64,000 nucleotides of DNA from Hyphomicrobiales bacterium (GCA_930633495.1 CAKNFJ010000002.1:62001-126000), one strand, 5' to 3'. Shown: positions 40,908-49,799, counted from the stretch's first letter. The notes: a model not told the origin generated them from the sequence alone. Translations and numbers: made by a program.

Positions 40908-40940
40908 CACCCTGCGGCAACTATTGGTTGCCGCAGGGTG
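40908..40940 (-). promoter_or_regulatory. 14-bp perfect hairpin in the 5' region of the DUF4403 gene
   Basis: CACCCTGCGGCAAC (40908-40921), five-base loop, GTTGCCGCAGGGTG (40927-40940). It lies 17-49 bases upstream of the ATG at 40891 on the coding strand. No T-run, so a 5'-UTR structure or operator is more likely than a terminator. Confidence 0.55.
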
Positions 40941-41205
40941 GAACGCAAGGTGGACTCTACGCCCCATAGTCGAAGGCCTTCAGCCAGATCGGGATGTGCG
41001 CTTTATCGTTTGAATTGCCTGGCTCGCCAGGTCTTCGCTAACTCGGCGCTAACAAGGATCGTCGTCCGCTTGGACCGGCACCATTATGCGGGAGAAGACC
41101 GCAAGCCGGCCAGCCAGTCGGTCGGGAAGGCCGTACCCGATTTGGAGTATGACCGGCTCAGCGTAACTCCCTAATCAGTCCTTTTAGGCCGGCTGGATCG
41201 CGAGC
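40941..41205. other. Intergenic region before the Sel1-repeat gene
   Basis: Divergent promoter region between the envelope operon and the Sel1-repeat gene; I see no reliable -35/-10 pair and no gene. Confidence 0.4.
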
Positions 41206-42240
41206 ATGCTCGGACGAACTCGAATCGCCATGCTTTCCTTAGTTCTTGCCTGTACGATCGAGCCGGGCGCTCTCCGCGCACAAGTCAACACAAGCTCACC
41301 GGCTGGCCCTGAAAGCGCCCAAGAGGCCTGTGACAGGCTCGCATCTTCTCCATACGACGATATGCGGCCGAGCGCGCATCCAGGCATCCTGTTCGACAAT
41401 CTCGATGGCCCCAGGGCACTCGCTGCGTGCCAAGCCGCAGTCAAGGCATCACCCAAATCCGCGCGGTTACTTTATCAGCTCGGGCGGTCGCTGGATTTTG
41501 TCGGGAAGGCTGTTGATGCTCGCAAGGCCTACGAAGCAGCAGCCCAGGCCGGAAGCGCGCTGGCCATGGCGAATCTTGGGGTCATGTTCAACGAGGGGCG
41601 TGGAGTTCCCGTCGACTTCAAGCGTGCCAAGGAGTGGTACGAGAAGGCGATCGCCCTGAATTCGGCCCCAGCCATGAACGGTATGGGGACTTTGTACAAG
41701 TCGGGCAATGGCGTGTCGCTCGACCGGCCTTCCGCCCGCCGATGGTTCGAGAAAGCTGCCGCTTTGGGCTATCCGCCCGCGATGACCAATTACGGTGAAC
41801 TCCTCTACGATGGCGTCGGCGGCATCGAGGATAAAGCTCAGGCCAAGGATCTCTTTGAAAAGGCTGCCGCTGTCGGCGAAGGTGGCTCCATGCGAGCGCT
41901 GGGCTGGATCCTGATCCATGGATCCAACCCTGATTTTGCGGGAGCCAGGGTTTGGTTCGAGAAAGGGGCTGCGGCTGGTCATGCCGCCTGCATGGCGGAG
42001 CTTGGAAGAATGGCCGAGTTTGGGAACGGGGTTCCCGTAGACTATGCCGCGGCCAAATCCTGGTACGAGAAGGCGGCTGCCGGCGGCAGCGCCTCGGGGA
42101 TGGCTGGCCTTGGAGGTCTTTTTCTGAGTGGGCTAGGCGTCCCTGAGAGCAAGAAGCTGGCGCGGGAATGGTTCGCGAAGGCCGCCAAGCTCGGGCATCA
42201 AGGCGCCAAGCGATCGCTGGACTTTATGAGTTCGAAGTGA
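41206..42240 (+). CDS. Exported Sel1-repeat protein
   Basis: 344 residues with a signal peptide (IAMLSLVLACTIEPGALRAQ) and about six Sel1-type TPR repeats from residue ~105 (ALAMANLGVMFNEGRGVPVD, AKEWYEKAIALNSAPAMN, ARRWFEKAAALGYPPAM and so on). Such solenoids scaffold protein-protein interactions in the periplasm. Convergent with 42295-43011. Start at 41206 or the internal ATG at 41230. Confidence 0.85.
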   Translation: MLGRTRIAMLSLVLACTIEPGALRAQVNTSSPAGPESAQEACDRLASSPYDDMRPSAHPGILFDNLDGPRALAACQAAVKASPKSARLLYQLGRSLDFVGKAVDARKAYEAAAQAGSALAMANLGVMFNEGRGVPVDFKRAKEWYEKAIALNSAPAMNGMGTLYKSGNGVSLDRPSARRWFEKAAALGYPPAMTNYGELLYDGVGGIEDKAQAKDLFEKAAAVGEGGSMRALGWILIHGSNPDFAGARVWFEKGAAAGHAACMAELGRMAEFGNGVPVDYAAAKSWYEKAAAGGSASGMAGLGGLFLSGLGVPESKKLAREWFAKAAKLGHQGAKRSLDFMSSK

Positions 42241-42294
42241 AGTTTGGTTCGTCACCTGCTCAACCTCAAGGCAGGCAGATGCACTGCGGTCCCG

Positions 42295-43011
42295 TTAAAA
42301 TGGAGATCTTGGGCTCGGTTTATAGAAGCTGACGAGGTGCTTCAGCGCCCTATGAACTCTCCTAAGATCATCCATACCGCAAAAATCAATCCGCGCCACT
42401 CGCCCCCTCCCGCGTGCTCCTTTCACGCAGTTATCGCCACCAGAACAATACAGAAATAACGTTGTACGATAATCGTCATTGCCATAGTTTTCATACTTAG
42501 AATTCATTATGTCAATATCACCTGGATTGAATTCACTCGAAATGACCCCTCCAACCTTGCTGCTTGGTTGTCCCGCCACAACAATATGTGCGGACCATTC
42601 GAATTTGAAAGAAACACTCGATTCGTTAGCTTCGAATTCAAAATCAGATGCATAGGTGGTGGTTGAGGAATAAAGAAATCCGTGGCTTTCTGTTTTATTT
42701 GAGCACTTACCCCGATCGTTATATATATCTTTTATCGCGGAAAGAGTGGCTTCTTTCGATGGGCCCCTTTTTCCAACAATAGGGCCTTGTCTCAGCGGTG
42801 GATCCTCCGGCCGCGCATCTGCCTCCTCTTGAGTTTCCAGATAACTCTCGCGCTTCGGGATGCGTGGCGCCGCCTGCTGCTGTTTCTTGATGACGGGTTC
42901 GCTTTCTGTCTCGTTGCCTGCAAGGAATCCCTGGCTTCGAGCCGAATCTGACCCGCTCACGTGAAGGGCGGCGAGAACGGTGAGGATTAGATGGATCCGA
43001 TGGGCTCCCAT
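42295..43011 (-). CDS. Exported hypothetical protein of atypical base composition
   Basis: 238 residues with signal peptide MGAHRIHLILTVLAALHVSG. The region ~42400-42760 is visibly AT-rich (for example GTTATATATATC) against a high-GC surrounding, and the protein is Ser/Asn/Tyr-rich there, which suggests recent acquisition. Two cysteines late (LYCSGGDNC) and one at IDFCGMDD. Function unknown. Probably cotranscribed with 43021-43278. Confidence 0.72.
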   Translation of the reverse strand: MGAHRIHLILTVLAALHVSGSDSARSQGFLAGNETESEPVIKKQQQAAPRIPKRESYLETQEEADARPEDPPLRQGPIVGKRGPSKEATLSAIKDIYNDRGKCSNKTESHGFLYSSTTTYASDFEFEANESSVSFKFEWSAHIVVAGQPSSKVGGVISSEFNPGDIDIMNSKYENYGNDDYRTTLFLYCSGGDNCVKGARGRGRVARIDFCGMDDLRRVHRALKHLVSFYKPSPRSPF

Positions 43012-43020
43012 GTGCTGGTC

Positions 43021-43278
43021 CTATCCGTCGGTTTCCCGATAGGAGTACTGCCCCTCCGGAGCCATTACGGTCTGCTCGCTGCCGCCACCCAAGCGCGCTG
43101 CACAACCACTGCTGCAGCGATTGCTGTCGGTCCAACGGATCGTAACGGTTCGACTACAATGGTTTTGCGCAACCGAGTACCCACCGCGGTTGTAGAAATA
43201 GATGCACCTGGCCTGAGCCTCGGCCGAGAGGACCAGAAGTGCTGACAGCGTCATCGACGAGAGCAGCAGATTTCGCAT
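43021..43278 (-). CDS. Small exported Cys-rich protein
   Basis: 85 residues: signal peptide MRNLLLSSMTLSALLVLSAEAQAR, then a 60-residue domain with four cysteines (CIYFY, NHCSR, NRCSSGC). Looks disulfide-stabilised and secreted. Ten bases separate it from the downstream gene 42295-43011. Family not recognised. Confidence 0.7.
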   Translation of the reverse strand: MRNLLLSSMTLSALLVLSAEAQARCIYFYNRGGYSVAQNHCSRTVTIRWTDSNRCSSGCAARLGGGSEQTVMAPEGQYSYRETDG

Positions 43279-43360
43279 TGGGGGACACTCCGACATCTCG
43301 TTGACCGAAGTCTGGCGCGTCCAACAAGCCCGGTCATACTCCAGATTGGTGAGGAATCAG

Positions 43361-43380
43361 GCGCAATGGCACGATTGCGC
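43361..43380 (+). promoter_or_regulatory. 20-bp perfect dyad upstream of a LuxR-type gene
   Basis: GCGCAAT, six bases, ATTGCGC. The dyad ends 52 bases before the LuxR-type start and lies just upstream of a TATGAT -10-like box (43396-43401). Length equals that of classical lux boxes. Candidate binding site of the regulator itself. Confidence 0.6.
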
Positions 43381-43432
43381 ACGCAATAAGCGAAATATGA
43401 TAGCTTGAGCACATGCTTGGGCGTGGGGGCAA

Positions 43433-44518
43433 ATGAGCGAGGTCAACGAAACACTCGATCGCGTCTACGAGGCAGCGCTGCTGCCCGAGTTCTGGTCCGA
43501 TGCATTGGACAGCGTCCAGCGGGTGGCCGGGGTGGATGGCGGTGCTATGTTTGTGACGGCGAACAACAATACCCGATGGATCGCCACCCAGCCTTTTGCC
43601 GAGACGGTGGCCGACTTTGTGAATGGCGGCCTCTTCCCCGGAAATGCGCGGAATTCGCGCGCTCTAGCCATGAAGCACGCCGGCTTCATCACGGATCAGC
43701 AGATCCTCACGCCCGAAGAACTCGATCGTGAGCCGATGTTCACGGAATTCCTCCGGCCCCGCGGCTGGGGCTGGGCTTCCGGCACGGTCATCCTGATGCC
43801 GACGGAAGAAGTCCTGACCTTCCACTTCGAGAACCACTACCAGCACGGCCCCGTGGGGCAGCAGTCGGTTGATATGCTGGACGCACTCCGGCCGCACTTG
43901 GCGCGGGCAGCGCTCATGTCGTGCCGCCTGCAACTGGAGAAGCTACAGGCGTCGCTCGCGGGTATCGAGGCCTTGGGTCATCCCGCGGCGGTTATCGGCC
44001 ACAGAGGTCGGGTCCTGGCGTCCAATGGCGGGTTCGGCAAATTGAGCTCCGCTCTTGTCGCGATGGCCCATGGCGGCGTTGCGCTTCGAAACCCGAAGGC
44101 GAACGAACTCCTGCGGCAATCCCTGGAGCAGGTCGCCCGAGGCCACGGTGCCCATCGCTCGATCGCGGTCCCTGCCAACGAAGAGCAGCCGCCCTTCGTC
44201 ATCCATGTGGTTCCGATCCGCCGCAATGCGAACGACCTGTTCTTTGGTGCCGAGGCTTTTCTCGTGGTGACGCTGGTCAAGCGACCGAAAGCCCCTCCCT
44301 TTGAGATCCTGAATGCACTCTTCGATCTGACGCCTGCCGAGGCGCGCGTCACGCGCCTGCTGACTTCCGGAGAGAACCCAAAAGAGATCGCGACCACATG
44401 CGGCGTCTCCGTGGAAACGGTCAGGTCGCAGATACGCTCGGTGCTTCAGAAGTCCGGCATGCACCGCCAGGCAGAACTGGTTGGTTTCCTCGCCGGGATC
44501 GACACATTCGGTTGCTGA
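43433..44518 (+). CDS. LuxR-family transcriptional regulator
   Basis: 361 residues. The C-terminal ~65 residues are a LuxR helix-turn-helix (LTPAEARVTRLLTSGENPKE, then CGVSVETVRSQIRSVLQKSG). The N-terminal ~290 residues are not an acyl-homoserine-lactone domain; they resemble the GAF/PAS-like sensor of LuxR regulators common in rhizobia (FVTANNNTRWIATQPFAETV, AAVIGHRGRVLASNGGF). Ligand unknown. Single gene with its own promoter region; convergent with 44558-44989. Confidence 0.88.
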   Translation: MSEVNETLDRVYEAALLPEFWSDALDSVQRVAGVDGGAMFVTANNNTRWIATQPFAETVADFVNGGLFPGNARNSRALAMKHAGFITDQQILTPEELDREPMFTEFLRPRGWGWASGTVILMPTEEVLTFHFENHYQHGPVGQQSVDMLDALRPHLARAALMSCRLQLEKLQASLAGIEALGHPAAVIGHRGRVLASNGGFGKLSSALVAMAHGGVALRNPKANELLRQSLEQVARGHGAHRSIAVPANEEQPPFVIHVVPIRRNANDLFFGAEAFLVVTLVKRPKAPPFEILNALFDLTPAEARVTRLLTSGENPKEIATTCGVSVETVRSQIRSVLQKSGMHRQAELVGFLAGIDTFGC

Positions 44519-44557
44519 AAGCGCGACCGGCATGAACGAGGCCGCAGGCTCTCTTTC

Positions 44558-44989
44558 TCAGGGACCTGGCTGCGGGTTGGCCTCCAGCGAAGCTTGGGCA
44601 TTGCGGAGCAGATCGAGCGTCAGCGCTTTCGCGATCTGGGGCCCGATGGGCTGGTCATTTATGACGTCCCCGAGGTGGAGCGCGTTGATCAGTGCTCGCG
44701 CCGCCTCGGCATTGCCGCTGCTCTTTCCGCAAAGTTCGAGAACCGCGTCGACCGAGGTGATGATGCTGCGCATCTGCCGCAGTGGCGACGGGGTCTGCCA
44801 GAGCCGGAAGGGCTCGCGCCCGAAGCGCGTGGGCTCGTAGATGACCCACTGGCCGTTTATCGGGCTCTCTTCGATCTTGGAGCCTTCCGGCGCCAGCAAG
44901 GCATGCAGAACGCGGGCGTCAAGCTCCTGGCTCTCGCCTTCGAAGACTGCGATGCGGGCGATGAGTTGGTCGAAATCGTCGCTGGTCAT
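44558..44989 (-). CDS. Hypothetical protein, 143 aa
   Basis: MTSDDFDQLIARIAVFEGES opens an acidic helical protein; the centre has QWVIYEPTRFGREPFRLW. Follows 45018-46244 on the same strand by 28 bases, so it is likely the second gene of that unit. No family recognised. Confidence 0.72.
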   Translation of the reverse strand: MTSDDFDQLIARIAVFEGESQELDARVLHALLAPEGSKIEESPINGQWVIYEPTRFGREPFRLWQTPSPLRQMRSIITSVDAVLELCGKSSGNAEAARALINALHLGDVINDQPIGPQIAKALTLDLLRNAQASLEANPQPGP

Positions 44990-45017
44990 GAGTAGGTCTC
45001 AGGTGTTCGTGGGAGGG

Positions 45018-46244
45018 TCAGCCTGGCGTCGGGCCGGGATCGGCGTTCTTGCGATGCTCAAAAGCCTGCGCTTGCAGAGCATGGAGACAGCGTGTCGTCG
45101 GCCATGGATCGGTTGAGAACAGCCCCTCGACGGTTTCCGCGAGAGCGTCATGCCCGCCCTCCTTCATCCGCGTGATCGCTCTCTGCACGTCGTCATCGTT
45201 CCAGAGGACCCGCTTCTCGTCGAAGACCTCGTCCGGGAAATCGCGACCACAAGCGTCGCAGATCGCCTCGTAGACCTCGTGGAGACGCGCCGTAGCGCGC
45301 ACTCTTCGGGCCGCCTTGCCGAGGTCATCCGGGACCGCCAGGGCATCCAGATACGTCTCAGCGCGTTCGACGGCCGCGTCGTTCACCGTCGCCAAATCCT
45401 CGGATGTCGGACGTGCGTCCTTCCAGAGAACGGCTTGCAGCGCCGCGATGCGCTCGGGCACTTCCGGTGCGAAATCGATCTCGATCGCCGGCGCGTTGGG
45501 CCGAGAGAGCGTCGTGTACATCCCGATCAGGACTTGGACATCGACGGGCTCGTTCGGGATCTGCGCGAGGATCCGGTTGCGGCCCTCCGTGACGATCGCG
45601 GTAAGCCCATCGAGGCGGTCAGAGCCGAAGAAGGATGCCTGGCCCAGCAGCTCTTCCCAGGTGCGGGTTCCGACCAACCCAGGGAGGATCGGGTAGCCGG
45701 AGGACGCAGCGTACTTCACCTCGTAAAGCGGCTCGCCCTCTTTCTCGTCGTAGGCAAGAAGCTCGTCGTCCTCGACCTCCCCGAGCGCGTTGATGTGTGC
45801 ATCCTGGATGCAGACGGGCCTCAGGAGGTCGAGCAGAAGGCTCCGGTAGGCGCCCGCGATGCGAAGCTGCTCGTCACGCGAAATCGGCTCGGGGCTGAAC
45901 GGGGATCGCTCCGTGGTCGTGTAGATCGTGAAGGTGAAGTTGTTGCCGCTCACGCTCGGGATCACATGGATGACGATGTCGGGCTCCGGCGTCGACAAGA
46001 GCCAGGCGGCTGAGAGATCCTTGTAGGGGTCGCTGCCCCGTGACGGGTATCCGAAACGCCGGTGCAAATAGGTGAACAGCGTCGCGTAGGTGACGTCCTT
46101 GAGCGGTGTGGAATCCGCGATCCGGTCTTCGAGAACCTCCCCGAACACCTCGTCCATCGTCCCGTGCGGGGCCGTCTGCAGCACAGAATAGAGGCGGCAG
46201 TTCGGGGAGACGACCGATGCCTGGAAGGAGGGTGAAGGCAGCAT
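45018..46244 (-). CDS. Hypothetical protein, 408 aa
   Basis: Starts MLPSPSFQASVVSPN at ATG 46244. Soluble, mixed composition; a region with DDELLAYDEKEGEPLYEVKYA and LLGQASFFGSDRLDGLTAIV reads like an enzyme or binding domain, but no known motif was identified. The C-terminal third is helical with ICDACGRDFPDEVFDE. Upstream gene 46284-46529 is on the same strand. Confidence 0.75.
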   Translation of the reverse strand: MLPSPSFQASVVSPNCRLYSVLQTAPHGTMDEVFGEVLEDRIADSTPLKDVTYATLFTYLHRRFGYPSRGSDPYKDLSAAWLLSTPEPDIVIHVIPSVSGNNFTFTIYTTTERSPFSPEPISRDEQLRIAGAYRSLLLDLLRPVCIQDAHINALGEVEDDELLAYDEKEGEPLYEVKYAASSGYPILPGLVGTRTWEELLGQASFFGSDRLDGLTAIVTEGRNRILAQIPNEPVDVQVLIGMYTTLSRPNAPAIEIDFAPEVPERIAALQAVLWKDARPTSEDLATVNDAAVERAETYLDALAVPDDLGKAARRVRATARLHEVYEAICDACGRDFPDEVFDEKRVLWNDDDVQRAITRMKEGGHDALAETVEGLFSTDPWPTTRCLHALQAQAFEHRKNADPGPTPG

Positions 46245-46283
46245 GCTGAGGGTCCAATGCGGAAGCGGTAGCTTGGGACGGCT

Positions 46284-46529
46284 TTACGAAAGCGACGAGG
46301 GAGCGCCGATGCCGGCTGCCGGAAGGTCGTCTTTCTCAACCATCAGCGCGATCATCTCCGCGCGTGTCACCGGCCAGCCCTTCGCCCGCTTCTCGTGATC
46401 GTGCATCGCCAGGAAAAATGGATCCGTGTGCATCGCTACGCTCAGCTTGAGCCAGCCATCCGTCCACTCATGGAGAGGAGTGTTCTGCGGATGCCGAGCG
46501 GGGAGATCAGGGCGGGGGCGTGCTGCCAA
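46284..46529 (-). CDS. Small hypothetical protein, 81 aa
   Basis: TTG at 46529 after GAGGCG. RPRPDLPARHPQNTPLHEWTD followed by GWLKLSVAMH; the P...HP...W..GW pattern is seen in several short alphaproteobacterial proteins of unknown role. Forty bases upstream of 45018-46244. Confidence 0.55.
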   Translation of the reverse strand: MAARPRPDLPARHPQNTPLHEWTDGWLKLSVAMHTDPFFLAMHDHEKRAKGWPVTRAEMIALMVEKDDLPAAGIGAPSSLS

Positions 46530-46682
46530 GGGGCGCCTCGGTTAAGGATCACGATTTCAGATGATTAATCCTATGCTCCGACAACGAAATGGATAAGCAC
46601 CTGAGCCCCCCTATCCACCAGAAGCACTTGTCGACGGCAAGGATTGGATGCCAATTCAATCTGCCTCGCTCTGGATTTTCCC

Positions 46683-47495
46683 ATGCGCCTTCTCGTCATC
46701 TCCGACATCCATCTCGAATTCGCGCCCTGGAGGTTGCCGGAGGATCTGCCGGATTTCGACGTGGCCGTTCTCGCCGGCGACATCGACAAGCCTCTGATGG
46801 GCTCGTTGCGCTGGATCGATTACGAGATGAAGCACGGGCCGCTGTCGGGTAAGGAGGTCATCTTCGTCCCCGGCAATCACGAGTTTTATCGCGAGAACAT
46901 GACCCGGCAGCTGGCTTGGGGGCGTGAATTCGCTCGCGAGCTTGGGATCCACCTGCTCGCCCCGGGGCGCGTGGTTCTTGGCGACGTCCGCTTTGTTGGC
47001 GCTATTCTCTGGACCGACTACGCCTTGCTCGGCGATGCGCGCGCCGGTAGGCAAGCTGCCGGTCGCACGATGAATGACCACCGTCTCATCGCCATCGATG
47101 ACGAAAGCGGTGATCACATCTTTACGACGGCCGACGCTGTTCGCCTCCATCAGGAGGATCTCGCCTACCTCACAGCCCGCATGGAGGAGCCTTTCGACGG
47201 CCGTACCGTCGTTGTGACGCACCATGCGCCTCATCCCGGTTCGGTCCAACCACAGCATCGTGGAAACGCCCTCTCGCCGGCGTTCGCATCAGACCTGACG
47301 GAGGTCATCGAACGCTACGAGCCCGCGCTCTGGATCCACGGGCACGATCATGGATCGCACGACTACATGGTCGGCGCGACGCGCATCCTTTCGAACCAGG
47401 CTGGCTATCCCACGCCCGGCGCGAAGCGAGAGAATCCAGCGTTCGACCCGAGGTTGGTCGTTGAAGTGCCGCCGGCGCCGGCTCTCGTGCCATGA
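46683..47495 (+). CDS. Calcineurin-like metallophosphoesterase (3 of 3)
   Basis: 270 residues with SDIHLEF, LAGDIDK, GNHEFYREN, VTHHAPHPG and IHGHDHGSHDY. Closest in layout to the 14586-15395 copy (both have GNH(D/E)FY and THHAPHP). Start MRLLVISDIH at 46683. First gene of a coupled run: the next start overlaps its stop in ATGA. Confidence 0.88.
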   Translation: MRLLVISDIHLEFAPWRLPEDLPDFDVAVLAGDIDKPLMGSLRWIDYEMKHGPLSGKEVIFVPGNHEFYRENMTRQLAWGREFARELGIHLLAPGRVVLGDVRFVGAILWTDYALLGDARAGRQAAGRTMNDHRLIAIDDESGDHIFTTADAVRLHQEDLAYLTARMEEPFDGRTVVVTHHAPHPGSVQPQHRGNALSPAFASDLTEVIERYEPALWIHGHDHGSHDYMVGATRILSNQAGYPTPGAKRENPAFDPRLVVEVPPAPALVP

Positions 47496-48040
47496 TGGCT
47501 TCGAGCGAGGCTGCCATCGACCGCGAGGCGATCTTCGCGATCGCGACCGAGGTCCGCCGCTTCCTGGAGCCGCGATGGATCGAGTTTCAGAGGCAGCGCG
47601 GACTCGTCTGCGCGAGCCATCCGTCGACAGGCATGTGCCGGCTTTCGACGCTCTTCCTGCTGCGCGTGCTGGAGCAGGAGATCCCTGGCGGCGGGTGGCA
47701 GTGCCTCGGCGGATGCTCTGACGCCGCCGATGAGGACGTCGACCGCGCCCTTGGAATGCCTGGGGGCTACCGGGATAGCAATGGCGATTGGAGCGGCCAC
47801 TACTGGGTCACTGACGGCGATTTCGAGTTCGTTCTCGACGTCACGGCCGACCAATTCGGTGGCGATGCAGTGGTCGTTGTCGAGGATGTGACTGGCGGCT
47901 CCTATCGTGCGAACTACGACCTTGGCGCGCTGCAAGAGCGGATGAAGGACGTGCGGTCTCGCGTGGCCGAGTGGCTGGTCGAGTGGTCAGCCGACCACGA
48001 GATTGGCTGGAGCAGATCTCGCCCGCCGCAGCCGCGATGA
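47492..48040 (+). CDS. Hypothetical protein, possible papain-like fold
   Basis: 182 residues; ATG overlaps the upstream stop. A Cys in MCRLSTLFLLRV, then GHYWVTDGDFEFVLDVTADQF give an ordered Cys, His, Asp set that resembles transglutaminase or papain-like folds seen in phage-type hypotheticals. Activity is not established. Coupled to the phosphoesterase. Confidence 0.72.
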   Translation: MMASSEAAIDREAIFAIATEVRRFLEPRWIEFQRQRGLVCASHPSTGMCRLSTLFLLRVLEQEIPGGGWQCLGGCSDAADEDVDRALGMPGGYRDSNGDWSGHYWVTDGDFEFVLDVTADQFGGDAVVVVEDVTGGSYRANYDLGALQERMKDVRSRVAEWLVEWSADHEIGWSRSRPPQPR

Positions 48041-48129
48041 CACCGCCCTCGTCCACCGAACCGTGCAGCCGGAGCCTCGCCCTGCAGCCCGCCTGCTTGA
48101 AGCGTCGAAAGCCGGCGCCCTGGAGGAAG

Positions 48130-48429
48130 ATGGCTGGTCTGAGCACTCAAGAGATCGCTGACGAGATCGCGGCGCTCAGCCCGTCCCAGAAGGATGCCTT
48201 GCTCAACGCAAAGCGTGGTGACGGAGGCTGGGGCTGGGTCGTCAGCACGCGCCATCCCGGGGTTCGCGGCTTGCCGACCCGTGGCCTGGCTCACGGACGT
48301 GCGACGGCGAACCGAGCTGCGGGTGCGCTCGGCTCCCTCACGGCAAAGGGCGAGACCATCCTCGATGCGCTTCGGGCCGCGACGCTGGAGCATGAAGAGC
48401 GCGGCGAGGAAATGAGGATCCCCCGATGA
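48130..48429 (+). CDS. Hypothetical protein, 99 aa
   Basis: ATG 48130 has an ideal TGGAGGAAG site; an earlier ATG at 48037 overlapping the previous stop is possible. STQEIADEIAALSPSQKDAL forms helices; GRATANRAAGALGSLTAKG is a second helix, as in small helix-turn-helix-like proteins. Overlaps the next gene by four bases. Confidence 0.68.
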   Translation: MAGLSTQEIADEIAALSPSQKDALLNAKRGDGGWGWVVSTRHPGVRGLPTRGLAHGRATANRAAGALGSLTAKGETILDALRAATLEHEERGEEMRIPR

Positions 48430-48629
48430 AATTCGCACTCTTCCTGATCGCGCTCTGCATCTTCGATGCCTCGGTGGGAACCTGGCTGCTGATGCACAGG
48501 CCTGACGCCATCTTGGCGTGGGGTCCACCGATCGGCTGCGGTGTCATCGCCGGCGCTGTCGGAGCCCTCAGCCTCTGGAAGGCGTCTTCTTGCTTTGGCC
48601 GCCAATCGGAGGTGTCCAATGCTGGCTGA
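48426..48629 (+). CDS. Small inner-membrane protein
   Basis: 67 residues with two hydrophobic helices (KFALFLIALCIFDASVGTWL and IGCGVIAGAVGALSLW). Begins in ATGA overlap with the upstream gene and overlaps the next by 11 bases, so it is made as part of the operon. Could be a membrane anchor or holin-like peptide; no evidence for either. Confidence 0.65.
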   Translation: MKFALFLIALCIFDASVGTWLLMHRPDAILAWGPPIGCGVIAGAVGALSLWKASSCFGRQSEVSNAG

Positions 48630-49050
48630 TTTGATCGAGCGGCTTGAGCAAGGCGCTGGCGCCGACCGCACGCTGGATGGCGACATCGCTCTCGCCCTCG
48701 GCCTTCCGCAGGCCTACTTCGACAGCTTCGACACCGACGAAAACGGCCGCTCGCCGTTTACAGGCTTCAAGGAAGTCGACGGTCCGGAATGCTTCTTCGG
48801 AAAGCCCGAATGGGCCGGCGGCGGCCGAAGCTGGGTCGCACCGGCCTTCACCGCCAGCCTCGACGCTGTGACCGCTGTGATGGATCAGAAGCTTCCGGGC
48901 TGGCAGTGGTTGAAGCGCAGCCCCTTCGTGATGGGCATCTATCGCCCGTCCGATGACGACGATGTCTGGGCCGACCATTGCGAGGCCAGGGCGCCCTCGG
49001 ACAGCAGGGCGCTAATGGCAGCGGTGTTGAGGGCTTTGTCCCGTCGGTAA
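48619..49050 (+). CDS. Phage-type hypothetical protein, 143 aa
   Basis: ATG 48619 after GGAGGTG. MLADLIERLEQGAGADRTLD ... APAFTASLDAVTAVMDQKLP ... GWQWL is the layout of a family very common in phages and prophages of alphaproteobacteria, function unknown. Last gene of the 46683-49050 operon. Convergent with 49060-49710. Confidence 0.78.
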   Translation: MLADLIERLEQGAGADRTLDGDIALALGLPQAYFDSFDTDENGRSPFTGFKEVDGPECFFGKPEWAGGGRSWVAPAFTASLDAVTAVMDQKLPGWQWLKRSPFVMGIYRPSDDDDVWADHCEARAPSDSRALMAAVLRALSRR

Positions 49051-49059
49051 TCGCTCGTT

Positions 49060-49710
49060 TTACGGCCGCATCGTCCCCATCAGGGTGCTGACGTAGTCGT
49101 TGTCGGCCTTGTCCTGCTCCGCGATTGCCTGCTTGAGAGCTGCTTTCCCGTAGAGCTTCGCGTAGCTCTTCTCGGCATCCGGCGCCCCTGTCCACGAAGA
49201 GCGGTGCCCCACGATCATCTTGTGGATCTCCTGAGGCATAGCGTGCCGCGAGACCTGCATCATGTCGATCACCGTTTCGTGGGCAATGCCCCCGACGTGG
49301 ATCGAAGTCGCGCCGTTGACTGTGGACTCGTAGACGATCTTTTGGTGGCTATCGAGCGAGGAGCTCGAAGCCAGGATAGCGGTGCGCACGCCGATCGTGT
49401 GATCGGTACCAGTCCGCCTGCGTCCTTCCACCTTGGGCGAGACCGTGACCTTGATGATCTGCCCGATGTCGAAGGCCGGCTCGAATTCGGGCGTCAGGGT
49501 GAGGCGTCCGACCTGTTCCTGGCATAGCAGATAGTTCAGCTGCCCAAGGATCGATGTCGCGTCGTCTTCCATGACATGATGGCCGTCATGCAGTTTCAAC
49601 CGACCATCCTTGGCGGGCAGCACCCCGAAATGCCCCGGCGTATTCCACTTGCTGACGGTGAATTCGACCTGCTCGTCGACGAGTGCGAAAAGGACGTGGG
49701 ACGGGATCAT
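49060..49710 (-). CDS. Hypothetical protein, 216 aa
   Basis: Starts MIPSHVLFALVDEQVEFTVS. Beta-rich first half, helical basic end. No known motif. Ends ten bases from the convergent operon. HipA-like gene lies upstream on the same strand, 89 bases away. Confidence 0.75.
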   Translation of the reverse strand: MIPSHVLFALVDEQVEFTVSKWNTPGHFGVLPAKDGRLKLHDGHHVMEDDATSILGQLNYLLCQEQVGRLTLTPEFEPAFDIGQIIKVTVSPKVEGRRRTGTDHTIGVRTAILASSSSLDSHQKIVYESTVNGATSIHVGGIAHETVIDMMQVSRHAMPQEIHKMIVGHRSSWTGAPDAEKSYAKLYGKAALKQAIAEQDKADNDYVSTLMGTMRP

Positions 49711-49799
49711 GGGAAACCTCTCTAGAGTTCAGGCTGAATCCTGAGCTGTCGAGCTGCAAGGCACTAGCTCGAATTCGAAAGAGACCCAGGCTGCGATGC

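Noticed and set aside
39389..40969. 526-codon plus-strand frame opposite DUF4403
   Set aside because: Antisense shadow; Arg/Asp-rich composition typical of the reverse of a GC-rich gene.
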